A stretch of DNA of 42,144 bases, taken from positions 1 to 42,144 of the forward strand of contig NZ_NFVA01000063.1 in NCBI RefSeq assembly GCF_002264395.1, read 5' to 3'. Shown here one piece after another: positions 10,172 to 18,337 of this stretch (positions within the stretch are counted from its first letter, which is position 1; every line of letters begins with the position of its first letter). A program made the translations under genes and the position numbers. Below the pieces are notes generated by a model. The model saw nothing but the letters and a program-made list of their open reading frames with translations, was not told the origin of the DNA and searched no databases. This stretch comes from Paenibacillus sp. VTT E-133291 (lineage in GTDB: Bacteria > Bacillota > Bacilli > Paenibacillales > Paenibacillaceae).

Positions 10172-10444
10172 GTGCACAAAACGTCTCTAGCAATAGAAAT
10201 CTCGCGATATAGTGGGGGGTACAATCAATCCAATATTTTGAAGGAATTAAGCTTTCATTCATTATTAGGTGAGTCAGAAGCAATTCTAAGCGAAAATAGC
10301 GCAGGTAAAACAACTTTTTCGTGCACTTCTTCAACTGCTTCGCAGAGAAACGGGAGGCTGAATCAGTATGAACCATTTATGATGAAACTGATGCAAGCTT
10401 CGGAGGTATCCAAGGATCGTAAAAAAAGGGGGCAGTGGTTATAG
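10172..10444 (+). pseudogene. Decayed N-terminal fragment of an EcsA-like ABC ATPase
   Basis: A 90-codon frame that reads like a worn ABC-ATPase N-terminus: 'YSGGYNQSNILKELSF' corresponds to the 'GGY.rnPVLK.vsF' start of EcsA-type ATPases, and 'SENSAGKTTF' is a damaged Walker A (expected GxNGAGKST). After Walker A the similarity is lost, and there is no Walker B, signature motif or H-loop. It has only a GTG start and no clear ribosome-binding site. Its stop (10442-10444) overlaps the GTG start of nosD by 10 bases. It is best seen as a deletion remnant; if still translated, it might couple translation into nosD. Confidence 0.55.
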
Positions 10445-11796
10445 CCAAGAGAAACTATCATTCAGGCATTCTGAGAATTCTGGTCACGATATTAGCTACT
10501 CTCTTCTTTATCACACCAACCTATTGTAATGCAACTAATACGAATCCGGAAGCGATTCCACTGCAGCCGATTATAGATGCGGCTCGCAGCGGAGATTCAA
10601 TTTCCCTCGCTCCGGGAACTTACCTGGGACCGGTTCGCATTGACAAAAGGCTGACCATCAGTGGAGAGGGAAGAGCGACATTAGTAAACTCTTCTCCAGA
10701 CGCTAAGATTGCTGTCCTTATTCTCTCTGAAGGCGTACAGTTGGAAAATCTGAATATTCAACAAGACAACGACGAGGATGCGGCAGCGGTTCAGGTGGAA
10801 GCAGATAGGTTTATATTGAGGAATTTGACGATCCATACTGCGGGATTTGGAATTGTATTACGTGAGGCTGACGGTGGCATTATTGCAAATAATAAAATCC
10901 GCTGGTTTATTCCAAAAGGGACTGCTCCGGGAACAAGGGGCAATGGGATTGACCTATATAACTCTCACGGAACAAACATAAGTGAGAATGAAATCTCTTA
11001 CTTGCGGGATGGCATCTATCTGGAGAACAGTCGCAATACGGTAGTTGACCAGAACAAGCTTTCGTATTTACGCTATGGTGTTCATTGTATGTATATCAAT
11101 GGCTCTTCGGTCACCAACAACATTGGGGAATACAATGTGACGGGAGCAATGATAATGGGAGTGAAAGATGTTCTGGTTTCAGGCAATTCTTTTCGCAAGC
11201 AGAGACAGAATGTCCATTCCCAAGGGATTTTGCTATATGATGTGCATACCTCAAAAATTGTGAACAACGTGGTGGAAGGAAATCGTGTGGGGATCTATAT
11301 GCAGCAGTCTTCAGACAACAACCTCCAGAATAACCTTGTGCTCCGGAACTATATTGGAATTCAGTTTGAAGAAGCAGAAGGTAATCGTTTTCAACGCAAT
11401 GGTTTTGTTGCTAATGTCATTGAGGCACAAGCGACAGGAAGCAGGAATAATGAGATGAACGGTAATTTTTGGGATTCATTCGAGGGTCTTGATCTTACTG
11501 GGGATGGCGTGAGCGATCTTTCTTATGCAATTAATCCCTTTTACCAGCAATTAATCTCCAAAACTGCTGCTTATCAGATTTTTTTCCAATCACCAGGCAT
11601 GACATTTTTAAGCGATATGTATACAGACGGTAAAGCACAGTGGTCTACTGACTCGACTCCGCTAATGCAATTGGAGATAGGTGCGGCCGCTGAAGGGCAG
11701 ACAAGTGGAGGCCAAGGATCAGTAATGATAGTAGGTTGGCTGCTTATGTTTTTTTCAGTGATTTTAATAATATACTTGGGGGTATTACGATTATGA
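10435..11796 (+). CDS. nosD: NosD-like carbohydrate-binding/beta-helix protein for copper insertion
   Basis: 453 residues with a signal peptide (~1-30). There is a right-handed beta-helix of CASH/NosD type (~50-370, rungs such as 'LTISGEGRATLVNSSP', 'GIVLREADGGIIANN', 'GIYLENSRNTVVDQN'). A C-terminal membrane helix (~432-451) anchors it outside the membrane, which is usual for Gram-positive NosD. NosD works with the NosFY ABC transporter to deliver copper to nitrous-oxide reductase in known denitrifiers. The first in-frame start is GTG at 10435; a G-rich tract sits only about two bases upstream, too close for a good ribosome-binding site, so initiation may depend on the upstream frame. The stop overlaps nosL (ATGA). 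No nosZ is present in the window, so the client enzyme is open. Confidence 0.85.
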   Translation: MVIAKRNYHSGILRILVTILATLFFITPTYCNATNTNPEAIPLQPIIDAARSGDSISLAPGTYLGPVRIDKRLTISGEGRATLVNSSPDAKIAVLILSEGVQLENLNIQQDNDEDAAAVQVEADRFILRNLTIHTAGFGIVLREADGGIIANNKIRWFIPKGTAPGTRGNGIDLYNSHGTNISENEISYLRDGIYLENSRNTVVDQNKLSYLRYGVHCMYINGSSVTNNIGEYNVTGAMIMGVKDVLVSGNSFRKQRQNVHSQGILLYDVHTSKIVNNVVEGNRVGIYMQQSSDNNLQNNLVLRNYIGIQFEEAEGNRFQRNGFVANVIEAQATGSRNNEMNGNFWDSFEGLDLTGDGVSDLSYAINPFYQQLISKTAAYQIFFQSPGMTFLSDMYTDGKAQWSTDSTPLMQLEIGAAAEGQTSGGQGSVMIVGWLLMFFSVILIIYLGVLRL

Positions 11797-12350
11797 AAAA
11801 ATGGAATGTAGGTTTAATATTGGTCCTGAGTTTGTTAGTCTTGTCAGCTTGTGGAGTCAAGAAGTACAAACCTTTGGCTATAAATGAAGCGGTAGATATT
11901 TGTGTGATTTGCAACATGCAGGTTAAGGATGATGCTTATGCCACTCAATTGACGACCAAAGATGGTAAAAATTATAAGTTTGATGATATTGGTTGTATGA
12001 ACGAATGGAAGGAAAAGAACGGGACCAAGGACATTGGAATGGACTATGTCAGGGATTACAACGACAAAGAGTGGATTGAATTTAGCAAAGCGAGCTATGT
12101 CTATGATGAGTCTCTGCGTACACCTATGGCCTATGGTGTAATTAGCTTTAAGGATAGCACTGCTGCTGAAGATTTTGTAAAGGAGCAAGGGGTAGGTACA
12201 GTACTGACTGCCGGAGATTTGGCATCCCATGAATGGAAACAAAATACGGATAATATGAATATGGATATGCATGGTGAAGAAGGTCATATGGACGACCATA
12301 TGTCTGAGGATCAGGATGGTATGCATAATGACCAAGAGACGGGCATGTAA
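11793..12350 (+). CDS. nosL: NosL-like copper chaperone lipoprotein
   Basis: 185 residues from the ATG at 11793, which overlaps the nosD stop. A lipobox (LSAC, lipidated Cys near residue 20) marks a lipoprotein. 'CVICNMQV' and the following 'KFDDIGCMNEWKE' match the NosL pattern of a CxxCxM site plus a downstream F-D-D-x-x-C motif; NosL binds Cu(I). The last ~30 residues form an extra tail rich in Met, His and acidic residues ('MNMDMHGEEGHMDDHMSED...'), which resembles a copper-binding Met-rich sequence. It is the second gene of the nosDLYF-tlpA operon. Confidence 0.88.
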   Translation: MKKWNVGLILVLSLLVLSACGVKKYKPLAINEAVDICVICNMQVKDDAYATQLTTKDGKNYKFDDIGCMNEWKEKNGTKDIGMDYVRDYNDKEWIEFSKASYVYDESLRTPMAYGVISFKDSTAAEDFVKEQGVGTVLTAGDLASHEWKQNTDNMNMDMHGEEGHMDDHMSEDQDGMHNDQETGM

Positions 12351-12352
12351 TT

Positions 12353-13174
12353 ATGGCTGACATGCTGCAAGTGGCCCGTAGAGAAATTAAAATGGGATTT
12401 CGCAATCCTTGGGCTTATTCTTTTTTGGGCCTATTCTGTACATTTAGTTTAGGCCTTTTGCTAATTAATTCACAAAATGTGGTCGAAGGGTATACAGCTG
12501 TCACGGGTTCCATGTTAAGTCTTATTGTTTATCTTTTGCCTCTAATGACCTTGTTTTTAGGTTCCTTCTCTTTAACTTCGGAAAAGGAGGAGGGTAGCTG
12601 GCAACTGCTGTCAACTTACCCAATTGGAACGTTCTCTTTTATTCTGGGCAAGTATATGGGACTGGCCTCTGTGCTGCTCATCATTGTGGCTTTTGGTTAT
12701 GGGTTGATGGGGATGATGTCTGGATTGATGGGCATGGCTTTCGATTCCAGTACGTACTTTCTTTTTCTGGCTTTTTCAGCCGGTCTGGTTATATTATTCT
12801 TGACGATTGCCTTATTGATTGGTTCATTGTCCGGTAACCGCTGGCAAGCCCTGACGGTGTCCGTCGCAGTATGGTTCTTCTTGGTCATTGGCTGGCCGAC
12901 TTTTCTGATAGCTGGTTTAGGTTTACTACCTTATCTCTGGATAAAGCCTCTGCTCGTGGCACTCACCATTCTGAATCCTGCGGAGCTAGTACGTTTATTC
13001 GTTGTGATAAAGCTAGGTGGAGGCTCAGTACTGGGACCTGAGTACTACCAGTGGGTAGAGTGGATTAGAGGATCTAACGGTACTTTGTTGTTTGTGGGAG
13101 TATGCCTGATTTGGATACTAACCTCGATTCTATTCGTTTATTGGATTTGGGAAAGGGGGCGTTCCCGTGGATAA
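12353..13174 (+). CDS. nosY: NosY-like ABC-2 permease
   Basis: 273 residues with about six membrane helices. The N-terminal 'ARREIKMGFRNPWAYSF' and the loop 'LTSEKEEGSWQLLSTYPI' are typical of NosY, the permease of the NosFY transporter that acts with NosD. It starts two bases after the nosL stop and overlaps nosF by 8 bases, so it belongs to a tightly coupled operon. What NosFY transports (copper or a sulfur species) is not settled by sequence. Confidence 0.85.
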   Translation: MADMLQVARREIKMGFRNPWAYSFLGLFCTFSLGLLLINSQNVVEGYTAVTGSMLSLIVYLLPLMTLFLGSFSLTSEKEEGSWQLLSTYPIGTFSFILGKYMGLASVLLIIVAFGYGLMGMMSGLMGMAFDSSTYFLFLAFSAGLVILFLTIALLIGSLSGNRWQALTVSVAVWFFLVIGWPTFLIAGLGLLPYLWIKPLLVALTILNPAELVRLFVVIKLGGGSVLGPEYYQWVEWIRGSNGTLLFVGVCLIWILTSILFVYWIWERGRSRG

Positions 13175-13886
13175 TTTATTTGTAAATGTGAAGGGAATCT
13201 CTAAGATTATAAAAAAGAAAACATTAGTAGAGGAAATCAGTTTTCAAATTCCTCGTGGAAGTATATTAGCGCTATGTGGCGGAAACGGGGCAGGAAAAAG
13301 CACAGTTCTGCGGATGATTGCAGGTATTCTTCAGCCAACAGCAGGTGAAATTTCCGTAAATGGTCTTCGCTGGAGTGATTCACGCAAACAATTCTCGACG
13401 CAGATCGGATATATGCCTGATGATTATCAGTTTACACAGGGTCTGTCTGCTGCAGAAATTCTAACTTTTTGGGCAGCACTTCGTAAAGTTCCTAAACGGA
13501 AAGCAAGAGTCGAAGAAATACTCGTCTTAGTAGGACTAGAGGACAAACGTAATCTTCTGGTAAACACTTTCTCCAAAGGAATGCGTCAGCGTATCTTGTT
13601 CGGTCAAGCGTTGATAGCCAAACCGCCATTGTTGATTATGGATGAGCCTACCAACGGTCTCGACCCTTTCTGGATGAATGAATTCGTTAATCTGCTACAA
13701 GGCATAAAGGCAGAAGGATATACGGTGGTGTTCTCAACTCATCAACTGGAAATAGCAGATAAGGTAGCCGATCAAATTGTTTTTCTCAACCATGGAAAAT
13801 GTGTTGGTTCAGGTCCGACTGAAGGTTTTCAATCAGAATTCGGTTCTTTATACGCAGCCTTTAATCATAGTCTGGGTCTGAGATGA
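13167..13886 (+). CDS. nosF: NosF-like ABC transporter ATPase
   Basis: 239 residues with all ABC motifs: Walker A 'GGNGAGKST', Q-loop 'IGYMPDD', a diverged signature 'FSKGMRQR', Walker B 'LLIMDEPTNGLDP' and H-loop 'STHQLE'. It is the energy-supplying partner of NosY. The 'GYMPDD...F..GLSA.E.L.F.A.LR' stretch is typical of the NosF subgroup. The stop overlaps the start of the thioredoxin-like gene (ATGA). Confidence 0.88.
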   Translation: MDNLFVNVKGISKIIKKKTLVEEISFQIPRGSILALCGGNGAGKSTVLRMIAGILQPTAGEISVNGLRWSDSRKQFSTQIGYMPDDYQFTQGLSAAEILTFWAALRKVPKRKARVEEILVLVGLEDKRNLLVNTFSKGMRQRILFGQALIAKPPLLIMDEPTNGLDPFWMNEFVNLLQGIKAEGYTVVFSTHQLEIADKVADQIVFLNHGKCVGSGPTEGFQSEFGSLYAAFNHSLGLR

Positions 13887-14410
13887 GGATAAACCGAATC
13901 ATTGCCTTGCTAGTCGTTGTCGGGGCTATTTGGGCCGTCGTATGGGCATTTATAGATAATGAAAACAAGGTTCCATCTGAAAGGATTCAAGTGGGGGCTG
14001 CCGCTCCTGACTTTGAAGCTACTACACTAACCGGCGAAAAAATTACCTTGAAGGATTACAAGGGGAAAAGAGTGCTGCTTAATTTCTGGGCCTCATGGTG
14101 CAAGCCTTGCATGCAGGAAATGCCTCTGCTGAATGATATTCACATGTCTTCGGGGGATCAGGTTGAAACGTTGTTTATTAATGTTGGAGAATCTAAAGGG
14201 ACGGTATCAGAATATCTGAAAGGACACCAGTTTTCGTTTCCTGTCACTATTGATGTTACCGGGAAAATCTCTATCGCCTTTGGAATTACTGCGCTTCCTT
14301 CAACCTTCATAATTAATGAAGATGGAGAGATCGCAAAGATTAGGCTGGGCGAAATCGAAGATTACACGTTGCTGCAGCAGTGGCTGGAGGATGCGAAAAA
14401 CATAAAATGA
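13883..14410 (+). CDS. TlpA/ResA-like membrane thiol-disulfide oxidoreductase
   Basis: 175 residues: an N-terminal membrane anchor (~5-25), then a thioredoxin fold facing outside. The active site is 'FWASWCKPCMQEMP' (WCxxC, residues ~72-75), with the cis-Pro in 'ALPSTFII' and the entry 'GAAAPDFEATTLTGE' typical of AhpC/TSA-Redoxin TlpA-type proteins. Proteins of this kind reduce Cys pairs in copper chaperones and cytochrome maturation factors. As the last gene of the operon it could keep the NosL Cys pair reduced; that role is an inference from position. Confidence 0.85.
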   Translation: MRINRIIALLVVVGAIWAVVWAFIDNENKVPSERIQVGAAAPDFEATTLTGEKITLKDYKGKRVLLNFWASWCKPCMQEMPLLNDIHMSSGDQVETLFINVGESKGTVSEYLKGHQFSFPVTIDVTGKISIAFGITALPSTFIINEDGEIAKIRLGEIEDYTLLQQWLEDAKNIK

Positions 14411-14430
14411 GGAGGTTGCTCCAAAGATAT

Positions 14431-14460
14431 AAAAGATGGCTGTTAAAGCTATCTTTTTTA
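14431..14460 (+). terminator. Rho-independent terminator of the nos operon
   Basis: A 10-bp stem with one G-U pair (14431-14440 / 14448-14457, AAAAGATGGC with GCTATCTTTT) and a 7-base loop, ending in a T run. It starts 21 bases after the tlpA-like gene. Confidence 0.8.
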
Positions 14461-14577
14461 TTATGGCTTTAGCCAGTTAAGTGCGTGAAGCGCGGGAAAT
14501 CCGGTGAAGCCATCTTTTAATGACATCAATAGTAGCTTTGCAAAGAATCAAATCATCGAGTTATCGATCCTTTTGAT

Positions 14578-14592
14578 TGAGAATTATTATCA
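14578..14592 (+). promoter_or_regulatory. Fur box
   Basis: TGAGAATTATTATCA matches 14 of 15 positions of the 7-1-7 Fur consensus TGATAATnATTATCA. It lies 48 bases before the start of the FAD reductase gene, in the promoter area, so iron-dependent repression of that gene is likely. Confidence 0.8.
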
Positions 14593-14640
14593 ATTGTTGT
14601 ATATTAAGAACGATACATATAATTGAGTGGGGGATATATA

Positions 14641-15351
14641 ATGCAAATATATTGGACTAAAATAAATAAGATTATTGAAGAAACACCTGAAGTTAAAACG
14701 TACCTGCTAGACTGTCCGAAAGACTTTACATGGGAAGAAGGATCCCACACCCACTTCGCACTGGAAGGTTTTAATGCCGGAGATAAACCAAATCGTGGCC
14801 TGATTCGCCATATGTCAATCTCTACTTTACCACACGAAAAATCAATCGGTATCACAACACGAATCAGAGAGCAGTGCTCTGAGTTTAAAACGATTTTAAG
14901 AACTCTTAAAGTCGGCAATGAAGTTGCAATATTCAAAACTCATTCGAATCTACCGCTTAAAAGAGAAGATAAAAATGTTTACCTGCTGTCATCAGGTGTC
15001 GGACTGGCTACTTTCAGACCTCTTGTTCTTGATTATTTCGAACGTGCTGACAATGTCAATCAAATTCATTCCCTGAACATAGATTCATCAAAAAATTTCT
15101 TATTCACTAATATTTTCGAATCCATTCCTGATAAGAAGTTCACATCACAGTTCGTCGATAATCGTAAAGACTACTATGAAGAAGTGAAAAATCTTGCTAC
15201 AGACAAGGATGGACTTTTCTATATTGTCGGTAGTGACGAATTCCTCGTTCAGAACATTGAAGTACTGCGTGAGCAGGGCATCAAGCCAGATCAGATTATG
15301 CTCGACAAGCGTGAACAACAACTACCTGAGTTTTTATCATTTGATTTGTAA
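14641..15351 (+). CDS. FAD-binding ferredoxin-reductase-type oxidoreductase, probably iron-related
   Basis: 236 residues from the ATG at 14641, preceded by GTGGGGG at a suitable distance; an in-frame TTG at 14623 lies upstream of that site and is rejected. The N-terminal half is a ferredoxin-reductase-type FAD domain with the flavin motif 'RHMSIST' (R-x-x-S). The C-terminal half has the nicotinamide-binding 'SSGVGLATFRPLV' and 'FYIVGSDEFL'. With the Fur box upstream, it probably reduces ferric iron, a ferri-siderophore or haem product. Base composition is AT-richer than its neighbours by eye and the style is Staphylococcus/Bacillus-like, so it may have been acquired. It is a single-gene unit between two terminators. 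Confidence 0.75.
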   Translation: MQIYWTKINKIIEETPEVKTYLLDCPKDFTWEEGSHTHFALEGFNAGDKPNRGLIRHMSISTLPHEKSIGITTRIREQCSEFKTILRTLKVGNEVAIFKTHSNLPLKREDKNVYLLSSGVGLATFRPLVLDYFERADNVNQIHSLNIDSSKNFLFTNIFESIPDKKFTSQFVDNRKDYYEEVKNLATDKDGLFYIVGSDEFLVQNIEVLREQGIKPDQIMLDKREQQLPEFLSFDL

Positions 15352-15483
15352 TTTTAAGTAAGTGTTTCGATCAGATGACTATGAAAATAGTCTTATTGGA
15401 AATGGGAATATTACAACTTCAATTGATTCAACTTACACATTCAATGATATTAATAAAAAAAATAATAAATTAATAACTCAGTG

Positions 15484-15515
15484 CTGACCTTTCTTAATGA
15501 AGGTCAGTTTTTTTA
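15484..15515 (+). terminator. Rho-independent terminator
   Basis: An 8-bp stem CTGACCTT/AAGGTCAG (15484-15491 / 15500-15507) with an 8-base loop and seven T. The 130 bases between the reductase stop and this hairpin contain a short open stretch (from ~15375, 'SLIGNGNITTSIDSTYTF...', stop 15487) that may be a gene remnant. Confidence 0.85.
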
Positions 15516-15885
15516 GTAAAGATAAATTTCCGATTACTTGTTATTACTGTCAGAGGACAAAAACTCGCATCCTTAGCCGATTTGTTCGGGATCGGCAGAC
15601 TGTTAAACTCCCATGAAAATTAACTTTGCAATCACAGTAAAAGACAACAGTAAATAGTACGCAACACATTTCACGATGAACCGAATTACCATATGTAGTC
15701 GCGGTTCTTATTTTAAATAAACAGACATTCGAAAAATCGTAGAGAGAAGAACTTTATTTAAGTTGATTAATGAAATAATCATAAGATGCAAAACCACAGT
15801 TTTTTTATGCCACGCAATAGCTGTATATGGAAGTAAAGACCGACATATAGACTGTAGAAGGAGCTGGATGAAGTTACGAACTAAC
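15516..15885. other. Gene-free stretch
   Basis: No supported gene. It contains a small hairpin (GCCGAT/ATCGGC, about 15577-15597), next to a partial 'CTGTCAGAGGACAA' motif that recurs at the left edge of the repeat element following it. Confidence 0.5.
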
Positions 15886-16040
15886 TATTACTGTCAGGAG
15901 ACAAGAACATAGTCCTATAAGAACCCGAGCCCCGAGCGGTTTTTGTATTTAAGGGATCAAGTTCTTGTCCTTTACTCCAGACAAGAACTTGATCCCTTAG
16001 CCGTTAATGGACAGGAACATGGCCCTATTACCGATTTGAT
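15886..16040. repeat. Palindromic composite repeat, copy A
   Basis: First of four related intergenic elements. From left to right: a GACAAGAACATAGTCC unit; a G+C-rich terminator-like hairpin followed by TTTTTG (~15923-15946); a perfect 19-bp hairpin (arms 15951-15969 and 15980-15998, GGGATCAAGTTCTTGTC, loop 10); and a second tandem unit beginning GACAGGAACATGGCCC that ends in CCGATTTGAT. The tandem units are ~30 bases long with the pattern GACAAGAAC..(G/A)TCCC..(T/A)GCCG. No protein is encoded. Confidence 0.8.
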
Positions 16041-16156
16041 ATTCATCAAATAAGATTGGAATTAATTAACTATTTCCTCAAGGACAAGTATATAGTCGCA
16101 TTGACGATTAAATGAATATCTAATGAAAGGTTAAATACTTAACGTTGGGGCAACTT

Positions 16157-16873
16157 TTACTCCTTGGTTTCTTTGTCCTTGCCGCCAATATTAAATCCTA
16201 ACTTTCCATTATATTTGCCTACCTGTCCGGCAACTCCTAAGCCTGCTCCTTGACCGCCGCCGAGTTGTGCCTTGGCCTGGGCGCCGAGACCATTTTCGCC
16301 ACCAAGCTGCAAATGGGTTTGCAGTCCCGCGCCTTGAGTGAACCCCAAGTGTCCTTCTGTATCAGCACTCATACCGTACTCTCCTCCGACCTGCGCCCCC
16401 GTATGAAAACCTGCCTCTTGACCGCCACCTATTTGGGTTTTTGCCTGAGCCGCAATCCCGTACTTGCCGAAGGCCTGGGCTTCGGCATTGAGCCCTAGAC
16501 CCTGGCTGCTGTCCAGATGAGTATTGCCTTGCGCATGGATTCCATATGAAGGAGTGCCCATATGGCCGCCCGCATACATACCCATGCTACCTAAGGCTAA
16601 ATTCCCGCCAGCATTTAAGCCAATGCCGTGTTTACCGCCTACTTCTCCTCCGGTATTTAGCTTAATCCCCTGACCGCTGCATACATTTTCGTTCATATAA
16701 CCTTTTAAAAGTTCTTTTTTGGTGTTTTCGCTGTCTGAGGGTTGATCTGCCAGACTGCTTTCTGAACGGAAGAGATGGTAGTAATGAGAGTAAGGGAAAG
16801 GATCGTAACGGGTAAAGTAAGGGTGTACGGATGGATTAGCCTGGCTGTTTGGATATTCGTTCCCAAAGGTCAT
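16157..16873 (-). CDS. Glycine-rich tandem-repeat protein of unknown function
   Basis: 238 residues from the ATG at 16873, which has a GGAGGT site 7 bases upstream; the ATG at 16888 contains that site and is rejected. There is no signal peptide or membrane helix. Residues ~1-65 are non-repetitive and aromatic ('YFTRYDPFPYSHYYHLF'). From ~68 to 235 there are about eleven degenerate repeats of 14-15 residues with the pattern G-x-G-L/A-x-A-x-A-Q-L/V-G-G-x-x, for example 'GLGAQAKAQLGGGQ' and 'GAGLGVAGQVGKYN'. Such regularity suggests a small beta-solenoid or a surface/spore-coat-type layer protein, but I do not recognise the family. It stands alone between a repeat element and decayed DNA. Confidence 0.75.
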   Translation of the reverse strand: MTFGNEYPNSQANPSVHPYFTRYDPFPYSHYYHLFRSESSLADQPSDSENTKKELLKGYMNENVCSGQGIKLNTGGEVGGKHGIGLNAGGNLALGSMGMYAGGHMGTPSYGIHAQGNTHLDSSQGLGLNAEAQAFGKYGIAAQAKTQIGGGQEAGFHTGAQVGGEYGMSADTEGHLGFTQGAGLQTHLQLGGENGLGAQAKAQLGGGQGAGLGVAGQVGKYNGKLGFNIGGKDKETKE

Positions 16874-16955
16874 CTGGGATACCTCCATTATTCAATTTAT
16901 TACAACAGCCTATTCATGGATGAGTTGAAGTGACACCCTTCCTAAATAAACCGTA

Positions 16956-17049
16956 TGGATTCAAGGTTCGCAGCCGATGCACAAATGAGCCGGGCGAAGT
17001 ATCACTATTTTTAACGGGGAAATCTACAATTACCGTGAGCTGCGTAAAT
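16956..17049 (+). pseudogene. Asparagine synthase (glutamine-hydrolysing) N-terminal remnant
   Basis: In the frame of base 16956 the sequence reads ...IQGSQPMHK, a TGA stop, then AGRSITIFNGEIYNYRELR. 'QPM' and 'FNGEIYNYRELR' are the conserved glutaminase-domain signature of AsnB-type synthetases. The in-frame stop and loss of similarity on both sides show it is a relic. Confidence 0.6.
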
Positions 17050-17213
17050 CGGTGCCGGCGGCGTGGCCAGCTGCTGTGCACAGCATACCTGGTTGCTTCG
17101 GACACATAGGTGGGTGGAACGACCGAAGTCAGTGACCCATCTCGTTAATTTTGCAAGAAAACATGGTTATTGATCAAGTCATTTATATGGGTGGATTTTA
17201 AATGCCGGAAAAA

Positions 17214-17239
17214 GTGGGGGAATCGGCAAAGGGAAACCA
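17214..17239. repeat. Partial left end of the palindromic composite repeat
   Basis: GGGGGAATCGGCAAAGGGAA resembles GGGGGGATTCGGCAAAGGAA at the left edge of copy C (from 24441). The hairpin part is absent, so this is a truncated copy or chance similarity. Confidence 0.35.
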
Positions 17240-17671
17240 GATGGTGCGATGGGAGTCGGTGGCTGCTCGCCGGCCGCAGCCGGGGAAAGGGTCACCTACC
17301 TCTTTGGCCTGAGCGGCTGCGGTATCAGACGTTCCGGACGACGGCGGTAGTCGCAGCATCGGTGAATTCCCATCCGGTTGCTGCAGCCACCAGGGTAGCA
17401 CGTACTGGGAGTAAAGGAAGAAAGTCGGGCATAGCCGGTGCGAGGTAACAGGGAAGGGCGGTGTGTGGCGACCGCCGCCAAAGGGGCCGGCCAGATGGTC
17501 CTTTTTTTTATCATCGGCTAACCGCGGGGACTTGGTGGTCGTTACCAGACGTTTCATACGACGACGGCTGCCGCCATCCGGGTCGGGCGTACCGGTAAGT
17601 CTTAATATTCTTTTCGCATCGCTTTTTCTCAACTAAGTAGGAAGTGTTCCATAAATTTGAAGCGAAATTCA

Positions 17672-17702
17672 AAAAAAAACGGTATAGCGTAGCGTTTTTT
17701 TT
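17672..17702. terminator. Bidirectional terminator-like hairpin
   Basis: A 10-bp stem AAAAAAAACG/CGTTTTTTTT (17672-17681 / 17693-17702) with an 11-base loop. It carries T runs in either direction, but no intact gene is found next to it. Confidence 0.55.
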
Positions 17703-18108
17703 GATGTTTCACAATGGAAAATTTCTTAGCAGAGGAGCTGCTCTCCTCCAGCATAAGAACCGTTTTTGGCTCAAATAGAAAAGGATAAAGTCGGGGTTCG
17801 GCTGCTGTTAATTCAAGCAACTGATGCATGGCATCAAGCATAAACAGAGTACGAAGCCGTTGAGTCTCTATAAATGGTGTAGAAAGGAATTGCGACGAAC
17901 TCTTCTAATGGAAAGCACAGTGCGAGGAGTGGAAATTGTTTCCAGTTGGGTGTTCAGGACTCCCTTTTTGGAATACCTAGACGGTGCCGGTCTTCCTCGG
18001 AGTTGGGGCTTGATTGAAGACGTAAGTAAATCATTGGGGTTAAATTTGAAGACGGCCAAGCTCAGTGATCGCTACAAGGATACGAAGCGCGTACTCATAA
18101 CTCCCTAA

Positions 18109-18337
18109 GACAAATTGTCTTTGTCTCTCGAATATACCTTTGGGGAAGGATAGCAGCCCAGCCTTGGTGCATCTATAAGACAAGGTGCACGAGCTGTAAA
18201 ATCGTTGTGCAGTTGGCCACTCAGTTCGCCGGTGAAGCCGGTCCAATAGATATAGAATGTTCATCGTCTACCAGCAGCTGATGAAGAACAGACCCGACCG
18301 GAGTTAGTTCTCCAAATGAGCCTGTTGTACGGATTAT
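18109..18337. other. Gene-free stretch
   Basis: Open frames on both strands are short and unsupported. It leads into the remnant at 18338. Nothing else was recognised. Confidence 0.4.

Larger units (their letters stand above)
17050..17823. other. Decayed, locally G+C-rich region without a supported gene
   Basis: Several overlapping frames are open on both strands but none has a credible start, codon pattern or recognisable motif. A segment is duplicated imperfectly (about 17321-17362 and 17541-17582, sharing 'TA(T/C)CAGACGTT...ACGACGGC'). At 17214-17239 there is a piece like the left edge of the repeat elements. The high G+C content differs from the surroundings and suggests foreign or eroded DNA. 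Confidence 0.5.

Noticed and set aside
17380..17520. Possible T-box leader (AGGGTAGCACG and a T-run hairpin near 17500)
   Set aside because: No canonical AGGGTGGNACCGCG box, no specifier stem and no synthetase or amino-acid gene downstream; the region is decayed.
17198..17632. 144-codon minus-strand frame in G+C-rich DNA
   Set aside because: Long frames are expected by chance at high G+C; composition is unusual and no start signal is present.
17824..18108. 94-codon plus-strand frame
   Set aside because: No ribosome-binding site, no recognisable motif, and it overlaps minus-strand frames of equal quality in a decayed area.
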